From assembly GCA_013399305.1 (NCBI GenBank), contig VXAI01000195.1, positions 815,955-879,954 of the forward strand: 64,000 nt of DNA, read 5' to 3'. The notes beneath the pieces are model-generated. The model was not told the DNA's origin. It saw only the letters and a program-made list of their open reading frames with translations, and did no database searches. Source of the DNA: Rostratula benghalensis. Taxonomy: Eukaryota > Chordata > Aves > Charadriiformes > Rostratulidae. Of this stretch, positions 1-12,285 are shown one piece after another; the stretch's first letter is position 1, and every line of letters starts with the position of its first letter. A program made the position numbers and the translations under genes.

Positions 1-210
1 TCTCCCAGAATGACCCAAGGGCCTTATGGTCACGAGCCTGGTAGGAAAGGCCCATTCTGTATCCAATCTCCTTTGATCATGGTCTGAGGAACACACAATG
101 ATTTTTGGCATTTAGACAATTGGTCCCTTACCCAACAACCACTCACCTGGGTTCTCATCACCTGGGATGGGGAATTGGAAATAACAAGGAACTCTGAGGG
201 TTGAAATATT
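1..210. other. Non-coding left margin
   Basis: No open frame, repeat or RNA gene that I can support. It ends where the LTR begins with TGTCATGGTT. Confidence 0.5.
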
Positions 211-533
211 TGTCATGGTTTAGGCTCAGAGGGCAACAAAGAACCAGGTGGCAGCCGCTCTCCCTTGAGCCCATCCACAGCTGGAAAGGCAAAATTGGAA
301 GAAAAAGGCAAAACTGGTGGGTTGGGACAAAGGCAGTTTAACAGAACAACCAAACATTAACAGTAACGGGGATAAAGAAGTACAAAAACATGATGATGAT
401 ACCGACCACTCACCACCGCACCCTGGACCGTCCCCTGCCCTTCCTGGCTCCCCCTGGGCCTGGCTGCCAGGGGATGGAATACCTGTGCCCCTGCTAGAGC
501 CAGGGGACAATTAACACTCCCAGAACTAGGACA
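211..533 (-). mobile_element. Solo LTR remnant, avian ERVL-like family
   Basis: The plus strand opens with TGTCATGGTTTAG and closes with CTAGGACA, the complement of a TG...CA LTR read on the minus strand. Inside are blocks I recognise from a widespread avian LTR family: GCAGCCGCTCTCCC, a GTGGGTTGGGACAAAGGCAG-like stretch, an A-rich tract, CTCACCACCGC and ATGGAATACC. At 323 bp it is much shorter than the related copy near 20.2 kb, so the middle has probably been deleted. Possible target-site duplications are AATAT at 205-209 and 534-538, though the left one is one base off the LTR edge. There is no internal retroviral coding sequence beside it, so this is a solo LTR. Family placement is from memory and needs a repeat-library search. 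Confidence 0.7.
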
Positions 534-2552
534 AATATAAACTAATTCAATAGAATTTGTTCAGTTGAATTCAACTAAATAATTAACATCAATAACACTA
601 AAGAACCAGTATTGACCCGATAGCGATATAAAATACACAAGGACTGCCCCCAGCCCATTCCCTCAGCAGGGACAGCCCATGTGGGACCCTGAGAGCGTTG
701 CAGCTTTGGGAGGAAGGGACAGGCTCAGGGCTCTGGCACTGGGGCAAGGAGTTCTCAGGATGGCAGCAAGCAAGGGAGAGAGAACTTTTAAGCAAAATTC
801 TTAATTTCTGTTGAATGTGGTGTTCATGGTATGAAATAACCCTCTTGGTAGCTTGGGTCAAGTGCCCAGGTCTCACTTCACCTCTTCCCCATGCCTGCAA
901 AGCTCGAAAACACCATGACCTTGAAAACCCGCACAATATAGCTAGCTATAAAGTTAATATTTTCATCAATTCAGACACTAGAGTCTTCTAGCAGTGCATT
1001 TTTCCCAAGCATTAGAAGAGACCGTAAAGAACAGTAAACTTACTGAAAGACAAGTTAGTTCTTTGTTGCTCAAACCAGGACAACAATGAGGCTGCCCACA
1101 ATCCTGGGGCAGAATTTCCTAGAAAATGCCTGGAAAATACTTTTCCCAAAATAGGGCCATTCTTACCTGGGGTCCACCCCCGTCCCTTTTTCTTATATGT
1201 AGCCCCAACACAGATGTACTGTTGCAACTGTGGGGCTCTCACAGGAGCTTCTTAGGCTGGCAGAGCCTCTGAACAGAAAAGATTTATAATTACAGACAAA
1301 AAAGAGAGTGCTGCGAGTAATCTCAGAGCTTTGCTATGCATATGTATGTTCTTCAGTCTCCGGGTAGGGATGATCTGCTTTACATGAGTACTTGTCACCA
1401 TGGCAGGACTTTGAGCTGCCTGACTGATGCTCACTTTGAATTCTGTGACTGCAGGACTTTTCCTGGCATTTCTGACCTAGAAAATATTTACTTTTATACA
1501 TATATATATATATATATATAAAGCAGAACTACTATCCCTGGAAAAGTTTAACAAGGTGTTTTGGTGCCTGTCAGGGAGTTGGCAATGGAAATCAATGTCA
1601 AAATGGTAGCATGGTTCTGGACTTAATTAGATAGGTTGATTTTGGGGGGAGGAGTAATTTTAAAGACTGTGACACTGTGGAATTTTCTGCCTTGAGATAA
1701 GAAAAAAACAGCCTCAAAATTTGTTTCTCTGTTTCCTAGAAAATTAGTTTTATGCACAGTTTTCGACGGTTTCAGCCGAACATCTCTGTTTTTCCATGAT
1801 ATGTTTCACAACATATTTGTTACATCCAGACATAGAATGTTTGAATTAATCAAAACTGAAATATTTATGGAGAAAGCCATTTCACGTCTGTCTCTGTCAC
1901 GAGGCTGGCTGCTCTGATAGGGATTAGAGGTTGTTACACTAATGACTTAGACTTTTGTCTCATTGCCAGAGCAGTTTCCCAATTTAGAACCTTTTTATTC
2001 TGATTTATATTTGTATTCCTCCCACAATTCCTCTTCTTATAGGAACTCGTACTGGGAATTATTCCAGACCTACATAATGTGTCTGAAATCTTTTTATCCC
2101 TCTGTTTGCTGATCTGTGGAAAGGATTTTAATGCCAGGTTAGGTAATCAAGATAATCCTAACTTCATCTAACTTTATCCCTTGACCATGTCTTAGATATT
2201 CTAGAAACATTTTTTTGTGATCCATAAATAAATTAACATAGGATTGTGATTAATCTTTTTTTTTTTTTGTGCTGCTTTTTTCAGTGAAGCCTCATTACAT
2301 TAAATGGGAGATCAAACAGAGTGTATTACAACTTCCACTATGAACTAACATCAGTAAATTCTGATGGCAAAGTTTTGTGCATAGCTGGGTGTGTATAATG
2401 TATTTTTGGTACTATCCTGAAGCAGTGATGGTTTCTGGTCCCTGATAATGCTTTCTAACCCGAATCAGGTACTTGAATTAATTTACATAGTGATGGAAAG
2501 AACACACTGATCAAATTCACTTCACTTCCAACCACATCTTGTTACAAAGAAC
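534..2552. other. Non-coding, single-copy-looking DNA
   Basis: No supportable gene. It contains a (TA)n run at 1499-1521 and a 13-base T tract at 2256-2268. Frames are short and broken. The 112-codon minus frame at 598-936 has no splice or start context that I trust. Confidence 0.5.
1499..1521. repeat. (TA)n microsatellite
   Basis: About ten uninterrupted TA units, preceded by TTTATACA. Confidence 0.9.
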
Positions 2553-3105
2553 CACAGAATCAAAGAATGCTTTGGGTTGGAAGGACCTTCCAGTCCCATC
2601 CCCTGCCCTGGGTGGGACCTCCTGTTCCTGTACCTCGTACCACACCAGGTTGCTCAAAGCCCCCTCCAACCTGGCCTGGGACCCTTTCAGGGATGGGGCA
2701 GCCACAGCTTCTCTGGGCAAGCTGGGCCAGGGTCTCACCACCCTCCCAGGAAAGACCTTTTCCCTGAGATCTCATCTCAATCACCCCTCTTTCAGTTTAA
2801 ACCCCTTCCCCCTCATCCTATGGCTCCCCTCCCCAATCTAGAGTGCCTCCCCAGCTTTCCTGGAGCCCCTTTAGGGACTGGAAGGGGCTCTAAAGTCTTC
2901 CTGGAGCCTTCTCTTCTCCAAGCTGACCCCCTCCCCAAACTCTCTCAGCCTGTCCTCCCAGCAGAGGGGCTCCGGCCCATGGAGCATTTCCGTGCCTCCT
3001 CTGGCCCCACTCCAACAGGTCCATGTCCTTCATGTGCTGAGGATTCCAGAGCTGGACACAGTGCTCCAGGTGGGGCCTCCCCAGAGCAGAGGGGCAGAAT
3101 CTCCT
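2553..3105 (-). mobile_element. CR1 LINE, 3' fragment
   Basis: The left end is the CR1 3' terminus in reverse (CACAGAATCAAAGAATG, then GGGTTGGAAGGACCTT). It continues through GATGGGGCAGCCACAGCTTC, CCAGGGTCTCACCACCCTC, CTGGAGCCCCTTTAGGGACTG and GCTGGACACAGTGCTCCAG. This is a 5'-truncated insertion of about 550 bp, one of the longer copies here. The 228-codon plus-strand frame across it (2577-3263) is an antisense shadow and not a gene. Confidence 0.95.
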
Positions 3106-4580
3106 CATACCCTGCTCCCCTGCCCCGTATCTATATCCTTTTGCATTTGACTCTCCTAACTCCAGCTGAAGGTTTCAAGAAGTCAAAGTTTTCTTTCCAG
3201 GAAGAAAACTTTGGTCTGAGTGGCTGCCAAGTGACAACCTGTACTTTAGTGCCACCAGGTTAAATGAGCCTTGGAAAGACGGTTCGTTAGGGGAACTGGA
3301 CTCCACCTTACCCTTGACCATCCTAATGACAGACAGGATGGAAAAAATCCCCTCCCTCGCTTTGACCCAGAGTTGCTCTTTCCTCTGATGGTTCACTGAT
3401 TCCCTTTGCTGCCCTTCTCATTTATTGGATTTTTATAAGTTGGACATTTACAGATCTCCTGCTATTAACATTGGCTGTTAGTGGACCCGAGAGCTTTGCT
3501 GCCAACCACGCTGGAGCTCCCGAGCCTGCTGATTTAAAAATGTTCCTTGTTGATAGCTCCTAACATCTCTCTCCGTTACTAATAGGCTGGAAAGTGTTTC
3601 ATCATCTTCCAGAAATGAAAGCAAATCATCCTTCTTTCCAAATGCCGAATGAGAGTCTGTTTGAAGACTTCTGCCTTTTCTGTATAATCCTCCACAATTC
3701 TCCTGCCTGCACTGAGCAGTGACCCCACGCTGTTGCTAGGATTTCTTCGGCAAACACAACTTTCTCATGCTAAGCTATGTCAGCCATGAATTTTTATTCT
3801 GAGGTTTCTTTATTTTGCGCTCCTGTTCAGGTAGGTCAGGAGTTTTCCTGGCTATTGATTTACAACTACTTGTACGCCCTACTAGTGTTTGACATTTCTG
3901 TCTTTGTTTTTCTTTGCTGAAACAAAGAAAACGCTCCCAAACTTTAACTGCGTGCATCGATTGTTTTTAAGGTTCCTTGTCGAGTGCCTGACTCAGTTTG
4001 ATCTTTTTCATGTTTTTCAGTCGCAAGGAAAATGGCAAAAGGATTAAGAAAAAGATATCATTTGCCCAGTGTTTTAAATACATACACGTCTTTGTAATAT
4101 ATGCTTAATATTAAACATATATGTAAATAAACCCCCTGATAGTAATGCCATATAGTCTACTTTTGACAAGCTGGAGCCTTAATATTTTAATTAAGGGCTT
4201 GAAATTTAAGAAAGAAAGAACCACAGTGAAAGATGTGCCTTTTTTCTTTGATATTTTTTTGAAATCTGACGTGTCCTGAGTCTCTCACTGTGTCAGTCTA
4301 TGTGTGTTTGGCTGAGACTGGCCGGTGTCCAGCCGTGTATTCCACAGAGACCTTGTCCAACAAGGAGCACCACTCCTGGCTTTGGGCACAGCAGAGGAGC
4401 TGGTACATGCTGACAGACCTCAGAAGGGAGGATTTGGAAGGTAAGCAGATGTAAGGTAGGAAGAGAAGTGAAAAATAACTGGTCAGGTACAGGCGAGGCC
4501 GGAGAAAGCCTACAGGAGAGAGGTGGAAAGATGGGCGCTCATTCGAGGTAAGGCAAGCAGTAAAAGAGGGGTTACAGTTA
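3106..4580. other. Non-coding DNA between CR1 copies
   Basis: No supportable gene or repeat. AT-rich around 4040-4230, GC-richer and purine-rich at 4430-4560. Confidence 0.45.
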
Positions 4581-4855
4581 CAGAATCATAGAATGGTTTG
4601 GGTTCGAAAGGAACTTAAAGATCATCCAGTGCCATCCCTTGCCCTGGGCAGGGACACCTTCCACCAGACCAGGTTGCTCCAAGCCCTCTCCAACCCGGCC
4701 TTGAACCCCTCCAGGGATGGGGCAGCCACAGCTTCTCTGGGCAACCTGGGCCAGGGTCTCACCTCCCTCACAACAAAGAAATTCTTCCTCAGATTTCATC
4801 TCGATCTCCCCGTTTTCAGTGTAAAACCATCTTCCTATCTTCAATCTCTGTGGCA
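4581..4855 (-). mobile_element. CR1 LINE, 3' fragment
   Basis: Starts with CAGAATCATAGAATGGTTTG and runs through GATCATCCAGTGCC, AGACCAGGTTGCTCC and GATGGGGCAGCCACAGCTTC to a decayed edge near CATCTTCCTATC. It is the same subfamily group as the copy at 2553. Confidence 0.95.
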
Positions 4856-7800
4856 TGACCACTGAAGTTCAGGTGGTAAATCTGCCCTCTCTTTCAAAAG
4901 CTGTTCCTGTTTCCTAGACTCTCATACCTATCACCGTATGTCAGACATCCTCATTCCTTTAGAAAGCTGTTACCTCTTGTTCAAGCCAGCCTCTTCACAC
5001 CACTGTGAGATGTCACGTATGGGGAAGGTAAACCCACAGAATATGCACATGTAGAGATAGACACATGGAGTTCCTCCTGCATGGGCTATAAAAGTCCTGC
5101 CCTCGTGCTGTATCCTTTCCCACTGCCCCAGTGATGTATCCTTTCCCTCTGCTCACTTTTGTTTGCTTTGGGCTGTGGATTTCATTGGCCACAGGCTGTT
5201 TGTTAACTGTCAATCCGGAAAATTATCCAGGGAAGGGATATATATTTATCCTGTGCTGTGAGGTTTTTTCCCATAGCAGCCACTATGGACCCAAGATGTG
5301 AGCAGAAAGAGTCTGGGGCCCTTTTAAGTTGTTGGAGTAGGATGGGTTTTGTATTCTTTGTACCTTAAAGCCCAGGTTTTCTTTTCTCAGAACTACAGTT
5401 ACAGCACTTTCAATCCAAAGGGCTTTTCCTTCGTGACCCTTTCCCTTGTACTCACACCACCCTTACCTCTTCATTTTCTTTATTAGCAGATGGAGCATGA
5501 GTCCCAGTTCTTTCCTTCCATCTTTCCTGCCAAGAGATCTTATTTTGTGGATACTTAATCTTGCACTACTTTTCTTCCAGTGATTTTGATTAATTTTATC
5601 CACGTACATAAAATTATTTTTTGAATGACACTTTCCATTAAGAAAGTCCTGTTGAAAGTTAGGTTCAGTAACCTGATTCCTCTGAAAACACTTCTTGGTC
5701 CTTTTCAGGTTTCACCTATATTTGATGCATATTCATGTTGCTCCCTTCAAGTTGTTACAAATCTTATTCCGCTTGACTAAGAAGAAAATTTTAGTTATTC
5801 TGCTGAGTGCTGGGATACCAAAGATGTGGACCACCCTGTGGCAGAGTGTGGATGGGTAAGCAGATGCCCCTATTACCAGGAGTGTTTGGCCCCAAAAAGG
5901 ACTGTGGGTCTGGTAACTGGGGAGGAAGGATCGCTGTGTGAGGTCTAAGATGACCTGCATGAAAACCCCCTCTCTGAGCATGGCTTATGGAAGTACAGGA
6001 TAAAGCATGTGCCTGTTCCTTTTGGTGCAGGGATGATCTGGGGTCCCTGCACTTAATTCCCCACAGGTCTGTGGGGCAGGGTGCATGGTGGGTACAAGAG
6101 AGGTGCCATCAGATGGGACATGGTGCATGCTGTTCCCTGCCAGGGAGGTCATTTTGGGAAGCTCTTCTGGGGCTCTTCCCTGGCAGCCTGTTCCCAAACA
6201 GCATTTGTTAGGTTGGAGTTTGCAGGGCAGAAGACTGAGCTGGGACCTGAGGTGTTGGAGAGACCTGTGTTGGTCTGATTGTAGCCTCATTTATGCACAA
6301 GGAGCTTTGTTATTAGCAGAAACGATGTTGTTTTGCCTCAGTAAAGTGTCAGAAGTCCCTGGAGAGGAGCACAGCCCTGACGATACGGGGAGCAAGAGAG
6401 GATGTGGGCACAGGAGGAGATGTTGGATGAGTGTCCTGTAGTGGAGAGTGCCCAAAGCTAAACATCAAGGGGGCTTTGAGGGCCTGTGGTGGGTTGGTTG
6501 TGCCCAGAAGGTCCAGGCACGGAGACCTGGAGGTGCTAGCCAGAGGCATGGTGATTTCCAGTGCTTCTGCAAGGTCCCCTCATCACTGAGGTGACGATGA
6601 TGGTGCTGGGGGACTGTTTTCAGTGTCCTGCAATCAAAGCACCGAGTGCTGCACTGTGGAGACAGGAGCTAGAAAGGCTGGTGGGGCTCAAATAAGGAGA
6701 AGCACAGGTAAATCTGAGCTGAAGAGTTTGTTTCCCTGTCACTGTTTGGGAAGAACACCCAGAGGTGCCGCTTCCCCCCCCTCCCCCTCAGAGGGGTGTG
6801 AGGGATGCAGGGGGGCCCTGGCTGGCAAGGGTTTTATAAACAGCAAAGGCTGCCACTGTAGGTCACAGCCCTTTGAGAAGCCTTTCTCATCCAGTCTATA
6901 CCAGGAATGGGCTGGCAAACCATCTTCCTTTCTGAAATGTGCTGGTAAGAGCGAGCATCTCTGTACTTGAACTACAACCTGCTCAAGGTGGCAGTTTTGC
7001 TCCTGTGGTTTTTGGGTGAGCTTTGGGAGAACTTTTCCCTTGCCCATCTGTGGCTGCAGCTGTATGTGCAGAAGTGAAGACCCAGGCTTGGCTGGGGCTG
7101 GGAGATGCTAGAGCAAGGGGGCACATCTCCTGCTGGGGTGAAAACAAAGGTTTGAGTCCTATTGCTTGCAGAAGAAATGCAACTTGGGTTTCTAATACTG
7201 CTACTTTATGTGTTTTCTTTTCCTAAGTGTATGCTGCTAAAAATAATTGCTATTTCACCTCTTGCCCGCCTTCCACCAACTGCTTGGGGCCAGCATTTTA
7301 GACTTCAATTTGAGCTGCGAAAGAGTAAGTGCCCTTGTTTTCCAGAGGCCCTGTTTGAAGAAGCAGGAGCTGGATTTCTGCCTTCATTTACTCCTTGAGG
7401 AGCTGCCACAGAAGGAAAGGGCCTGTGTTTGCAGCTCTCACTGGGGATCCGCACTGCAGGGAGTGCTGAGCAGGAATCAAGCATGCTAGCATCACACTGG
7501 GTTAGTTTTCCTCTTGGAAATAAAAAGGTGGAGCAAGCCACAACTGAGACAAGGTGACTTACGGTTTACTCAGTGCTTTGTTTATTTGATCCCTGGTAAC
7601 AGACCTGCGGAGCAGACCTTGCCTTAATCCTCACCCTCAGCTTGTCCCACAGTTCCTGCATCAGAAAGAGCTTGTTGCTGTGCTGGTGGAGCTAAAAGGG
7701 GGCAGCCAACAGCCTTGGCAGCCTTGCTGGAGCTGCTCTTATTTCCTTGCAGTGGGTAAGTGCCAGAAGGGGCTGTTTCTCTGCTTTCACAGCTGCTCCC

Positions 7801-8810
7801 TTCAGCCCAGTTTGCTGTTGACTCCATTTCAGCAAGGGCTGAGCAAGTGCTGCTCCAGCTGCTGAAGCCCTTGTTCCCATTTGCTTCATTAATGTTGCCG
7901 TTTATGGCAAAAAGTGTTTATTCAGGGGGAGGACAGGAGGGCACCTGGAAAGACGAGGGTATCCCAACTTAACTGAAAGTTGAAGAGTGGCTTTTTTGTG
8001 CCCACATAAGTCTGGAGAGCAAAGTCTGACAGCATTGGCCACTCCAGTGGGGCCTTGCCCACCTCTGCACCCACGTCTCATCTTGTTACTCTCTAAAAGA
8101 AGGCTCGAAAAAGATTTCCTGAGTGCAGAGGTGGGTTGGGGCCAAGCTCCACCTGGGAAGTTGCCAGAGTGGGGCAAGGCCCATTCAGAGGGGTTGAAGC
8201 GGGGGCTTCAAGGCCATAACGGTGGCTGTGAGACCTCACTCTGCGGCCCCCATGAGTTGTGTGAGGATAAAAATACTTCTTGGGGCTTTTGCCTACATAC
8301 AACCCAGTCTCAGCAGTGATCACTGTTCTTGAGAGCTCTGGCTGCTTGGTTAACAGACCCAAATACTTCCCAAAAGGGAATCCCTGTGCAGTATTTTGAG
8401 GGTTGATTGCAAGTACAGAAGCAGGCTAATTGCAGCATGATTTATGGGCAGGACATTGCTCTGCTTGGGGTGCTGTGTCCCTCCAGGATGCCCACTAATG
8501 CAGCTGAGCTCAGAACACATATTTTCCTCCTACCCAGTAAGTCTGTTCAGGCTGAATCACCACTTTGCTCTTGGAAAGAGCTCAGACATAAAACTGCAGG
8601 AACTTACTTGTGTCTCCTAGTACCTAAAATCTCCCAAAGGATGAGATTTACCTGCATCCTCAGGGACAGGCAGCTGCTACAGGCAGGATCACAGAAGATC
8701 CTTCCCCAGGTTAGGGGCACTGGAGAAGGGGCTGCTTATCCTGTCTGGTGGGAGAAGGTGGAGCTGTGTGCGTGTCCAGGCTGCCTGGATGGATTTCCAG
8801 ATTTTTCCAG
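4856..8810. other. Non-coding DNA, 4 kb
   Basis: No gene or known repeat that I can support. Several frames of 100-118 codons at 6.0-7.0 kb overlap on both strands in GC-rich DNA, which is the pattern expected by chance. A TATAAAA at 5087-5093 stands alone, with no supporting downstream frame. Confidence 0.45.
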
Positions 8811-9358
8811 ACCCAGGGAGCAGTGGTGAATGGAGTTAAATCTAGTTGGTGGCCAGTCAAGAGTAGTGTTCCCCAGGCCTCAGTAATGGGGCCAGTTCTC
8901 TTTGATATCGTCATCAATGACCTGGATGAGAGGTTGAGCAGGTCCAGAGAAGGGCAATGGAGCTGATGAGGGGTCTGGAGCACAAGTCTTGAGAAGAGTG
9001 GCTGAGGGAGCTGGGAGTGTTCAGCCTGGAGAAAAGGAGGCTGAGGGGAGACCTTGCTTTCTACAACTCCCTGAAAAGAGGGTGTAGGCAGGGGGGGTCG
9101 GTCTCTTCTCTCAAGGAACAAGTGATGGGACAAGAGGAAACAGGCTCTAGTTACACCAGGGGAGGTTTAGGATGGAGATTAAGAAAATATTCTCCACCAA
9201 AAGGGTTGTCAAGCCTTGGAAGAGGCTGCCCAGGGCAGTGGTAGGGTCACCATCCCTGGATGTATTTAAAGTCTGGACATATGTGTTGCTGAGGGACATG
9301 GACTAGTGGTGGTGTTGTCAGTGTTGGGTTGATGGTTGGACTTGGTGATTTGAATTCT
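8811..9358 (+). mobile_element. CR1 LINE with reverse-transcriptase fragment and internal deletion
   Basis: Plus-strand CR1. The first 120 bp keep a recognisable piece of the CR1 reverse transcriptase: in frame from about 8828 it reads [12 protein letters not shown], then [14 protein letters not shown], matching the conserved GPVLFNIFINDLD region near the palm domain. At about 8930-8940 it jumps directly to the far 3' part (GTCCAGAGAAGGGCAATGG, then GCACAAGTCTTGAGAAG). Several hundred bases of the canonical element are therefore missing, including the expected catalytic box. It ends with TGGTTGGACTTGGTGAT and lacks a clean terminal repeat. It is dead as a transposon and belongs to a different subfamily from the 2553 copy. 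Confidence 0.93.
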
Positions 9359-9550
9359 GCTATCACTTGCCCAGTGTCAGATGTGCTACAAGAAAAAACA
9401 GCTTCATTGTCCCCATACCACCTCCCTTCCCCAAGTATCCAGCCCTTGTTCCACACGTCTCTCAGGACTGAAGCAAAGAGCATGTCTCCTCTGCTAGGAA
9501 AATGATATGTGAGGAGCACCAGCTTCTTCCCAGCAACCTTCCCCTGCAGG
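9359..9550. other. Short non-coding spacer between two CR1 copies
   Basis: No feature seen. Confidence 0.4.
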
Positions 9551-10183
9551 GAAACCAAAGCCGTACAAATGCCCAGTGTAGAGTCCTACATCTGGGCAAG
9601 AACAACCCCTGGTACCAGTACAAGTTTGGTTCTCCTCTCCCTCTAGTCTGCCCTGGTGAGACCCCATCTGGAATAGTGTGTCCAGTTCTGGGCCCCTCAG
9701 CTCCAGAAGGACAGGGAACTGCTGGAGAGAGTCCAGGGCAGAGCCACAAAGATGCTGAAGGGAGTGGAGCATCTCCCAGAGGAGGAAAGGCTGAGGGAGC
9801 TGGGTCTCTTGAGCTTGGAGAAGAGGAGACTGAGGGGTGACCTCCTGAATGTTTATAAATATGGAAAGGGTGAGTGTCAGGAGGATGGAGCCAGGCTCTT
9901 CTCAGCGATGGCCTATGACAGGACAAGGGGCAATGGGTACAAGTTGGAACAGAGGAGTGGAACCCTCCTAAATATGAGGAAAAACTTCTTCACGGTGAGG
10001 GTGAGGGAGCACTGGCAGGGGCTGCCCAGAGAGGTTGTGAAGTCTCCTTCTCTGGAGACATCCAAACCCCTCCTGGACACGTTCCTGTGTGACCTGCTCT
10101 GGGTGTTCCTGCTGTGGCAGGGGGATTGGACTGGATGAGCTTTCAAGGTCCCTTCCAATCCCTGAGAGTCTGTGATTCTGTGA
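9551..10183 (+). mobile_element. CR1 LINE, young-looking 3' fragment
   Basis: Plus-strand CR1 running from GTAGAGTCCTACATCTGGGC to the terminal CTGTGATTCTGTGA. Blocks include CCAGTTCTGGGCCCCTCAG, GAGGAAAGGCTGAGGGAGC, AATGTTTATAAATATGGAAA and GGGGGATTGGACTGGATGA. Near 9625-9635 the expected middle section is missing: ACCAGTACAAG passes straight to TCTCCTCTCCCTCTAG. From 9776 on it is about 94% identical by eye to the copy at 36501, so both come from the same fairly recent subfamily. Minus-strand frames here (for example 9462-9926 and 10143-10631) are wholly or partly shadows of it. Confidence 0.95.
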
Positions 10184-11930
10184 CTTGGCTTTGACTGCCA
10201 AAAAAACAGGTAAAGCAAATAAGTGAAAAGCTATGATGGAGATTCTGGGGGGATTCTGGGGAGACACCTTCACTTCCTCCTTTGCTCTTGCACATAGCCA
10301 GAGGCTGCCTGGAGCTCTGATCCTGCAGGGAACCTGCTCTGGCTGTGGGATGCAGCCCCCGAAAGTCGCATAAGGGATCAGTTTTAGGGAGTTTTATTTG
10401 TTCTTTCCCTACCACTTCCTCTGGAATCCATACCAGAGCAGATGCCTGGTGCCACTGGTCATGCAGCGCTGATATCTGGATGATTTTTAACACATCTCTA
10501 AAACCGCAGTTCACTTTTCTGATACCACCTTCCCTTGCTGCAGAGCAAAACCCTTCACACCAGAGCAGCCTCGTGTGCCATCCCTGGGGTGAGTCCTGGT
10601 CCTGGTCCCCCTCCCCTGGAGCAGATCCCACTCTTCTCCTTCACATCAATTCCTTGGCAAATGGCTTACAATGACAATGTCCCTGTGTCCCCTCCCTGTG
10701 CAGGTGGCTGTGGGACCGTGGGTCCTGCCCTTCCCTCACTGCTGTGTGATGGGACTGATGACTCCTGAGATCACCAAAGCACACGGATTTCCAGGGACAA
10801 GGGGCACGAGAAAGCTGATTGAAAGGTCTGGAGCACCCCAAAAGACACCCCAAGGCCTTGAAGGCACTGGGAGAAGAAACAGAGGAGCTCCAGGGATATG
10901 CGAAACCACCTTGAAGGCCACTGTTGGAGCAGAAGGGAAAACAGAGCAGTGCTGGTTTCCCTCTTGCCTTTTATCTAGCTAGCAAACACCAAAAGCAAAC
11001 CCAGAGGTTTGGGGAGTCAGAGGAGGAGACAGAGGGACTAGAGGCACTGAAAAGAATATGGAAGGATTTGAGGGGCCCTGGTGGCACCAAAAACCACATG
11101 CAAGAATGTGGGGGTGCACGACTCTTCAAACAGAAACCTCTGGGCACATCAGAGCTACACTGAAACCAAATGAATAGCATGTGTAAGAGACAAGGTTAGT
11201 TTGGGGGGGGGGGGGGTTTGTCAGCAGAAGGAGTCCTATATCTGTTTTGAAATACACTATTTTGCCTCCATGTGCTGGTGTTCAGGCTTCAGGTGAATTT
11301 CATGGTGCATAAGCACCCCAGAGAATTTCCTTCTTGGTCATGCTAAAGAAGAGAAACTCTCCCCTTTCCCCTCGGATCCTGCAATGCCTTGTCAGTGACA
11401 AAACATTACCAAATCCTCTCATTTCTCAAATGTCCAATCCTGTTAACAGCTTAAGAAACATAATTACCTGCAATCTCTTCTGCTATTCATTTTATGCCTA
11501 CACTTCCCTTTCTCTGGAAGCTTACCAGCAGGCAAGGCAAGAGCTTGCAAGCAGAAGCCAGGCTGCAGCTGCCGAGAGCTCTGGAGATGCAACTTCCTCT
11601 CATTGTCACCTGTGGGATGATGGCAGGAGGTTTTGCCTCCTTCTTTGTAGCAGCAAGAAGCAGGTGAATGAGGGAGGACAGGCGGCCAAAATTGTTGGCC
11701 CGTGTACCACCAAGTTGTGTGTAGCTGTGCATTGCTAAAATGGGCTGATTTTATCTTGCTTCATAGCGCGTCTACAACTTGTGAGAGCCTGCACATCTGC
11801 TCATATGGAGCTCATGTGGATCAAATCTCAGGGAGAATTTAGAAGAACAATGTTTGCAGGCTGCAGGTATTGGTTACATACGGGGCAGCTTGAGCCAGAG
11901 AAACACCTGGGACCACCACAGCTTCCGCTG
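10184..11930. other. Non-coding DNA
   Basis: No gene supported. Contains a small tandem GATTCTGGGG duplication at 10241-10261 and a 14-base G run at 11203-11216. The 10.7-11.1 kb part is purine-rich and open in several frames, but has no coding signature. Confidence 0.45.
11203..11216. repeat. Poly(G) tract, 14 bases
   Basis: Fourteen consecutive G's. The length may be unreliable in the assembly. Confidence 0.9.
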
Positions 11931-12285
11931 GAATCAGAGAATAATTGTTTGGGTTGGTTGTTTCAGATCATCAAATCCAAACATCAATCCAACACTGATA
12001 AAAACCAGCACTAACCCCTGTCCCTCAGCACCACGTCTGGTGCAATGCCTGACACCTGAAGAAATTTCTCCCAATAACCATCCTACACCTCCCCTGGCAC
12101 AACTTGAGGCTGTTTCCTGTTATCCCATTGCCTGTTCTTTGGGAGAAGAGACTGACACCCCTCCCGCCCCCAGCTACTCCTTTCAGAGTGAGAAGGTATC
12201 CCCTCAGCCCCTCTTTCTCCAGGCTGAACACCCCCACCTCCCTCGACTGCTCCTCACAAGATTTGTGCTCCAACAGCTCCTCTCC
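11931..12285 (-). mobile_element. CR1 LINE, diverged 3' fragment
   Basis: Left end GAATCAGAGAATAATTGTTTG is a decayed CR1 3' terminus. Next come GATCATCAAATCCAAACATC, CCCTGTCCCTCAGCACCACG, TCTCCAGGCTGAACACCCCC and CTCCTCACAAGATTTGTGCT. These are the reverse of the 3' region seen in the copy at 8811, so it belongs to that subfamily group. Confidence 0.87.

Noticed and set aside
2577..3263. 228-codon plus-strand frame
   Set aside because: Most of it is antisense to a CR1 copy; several other frames are equally open there.
5087..5093. TATAAAA as a possible promoter
   Set aside because: An isolated word with no initiator, CpG patch or downstream frame; expected by chance at this length.
9462..10631. 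Minus-strand frames of 101-162 codons
   Set aside because: Wholly or partly overlap the CR1 copy at 9551-10183; no independent support.
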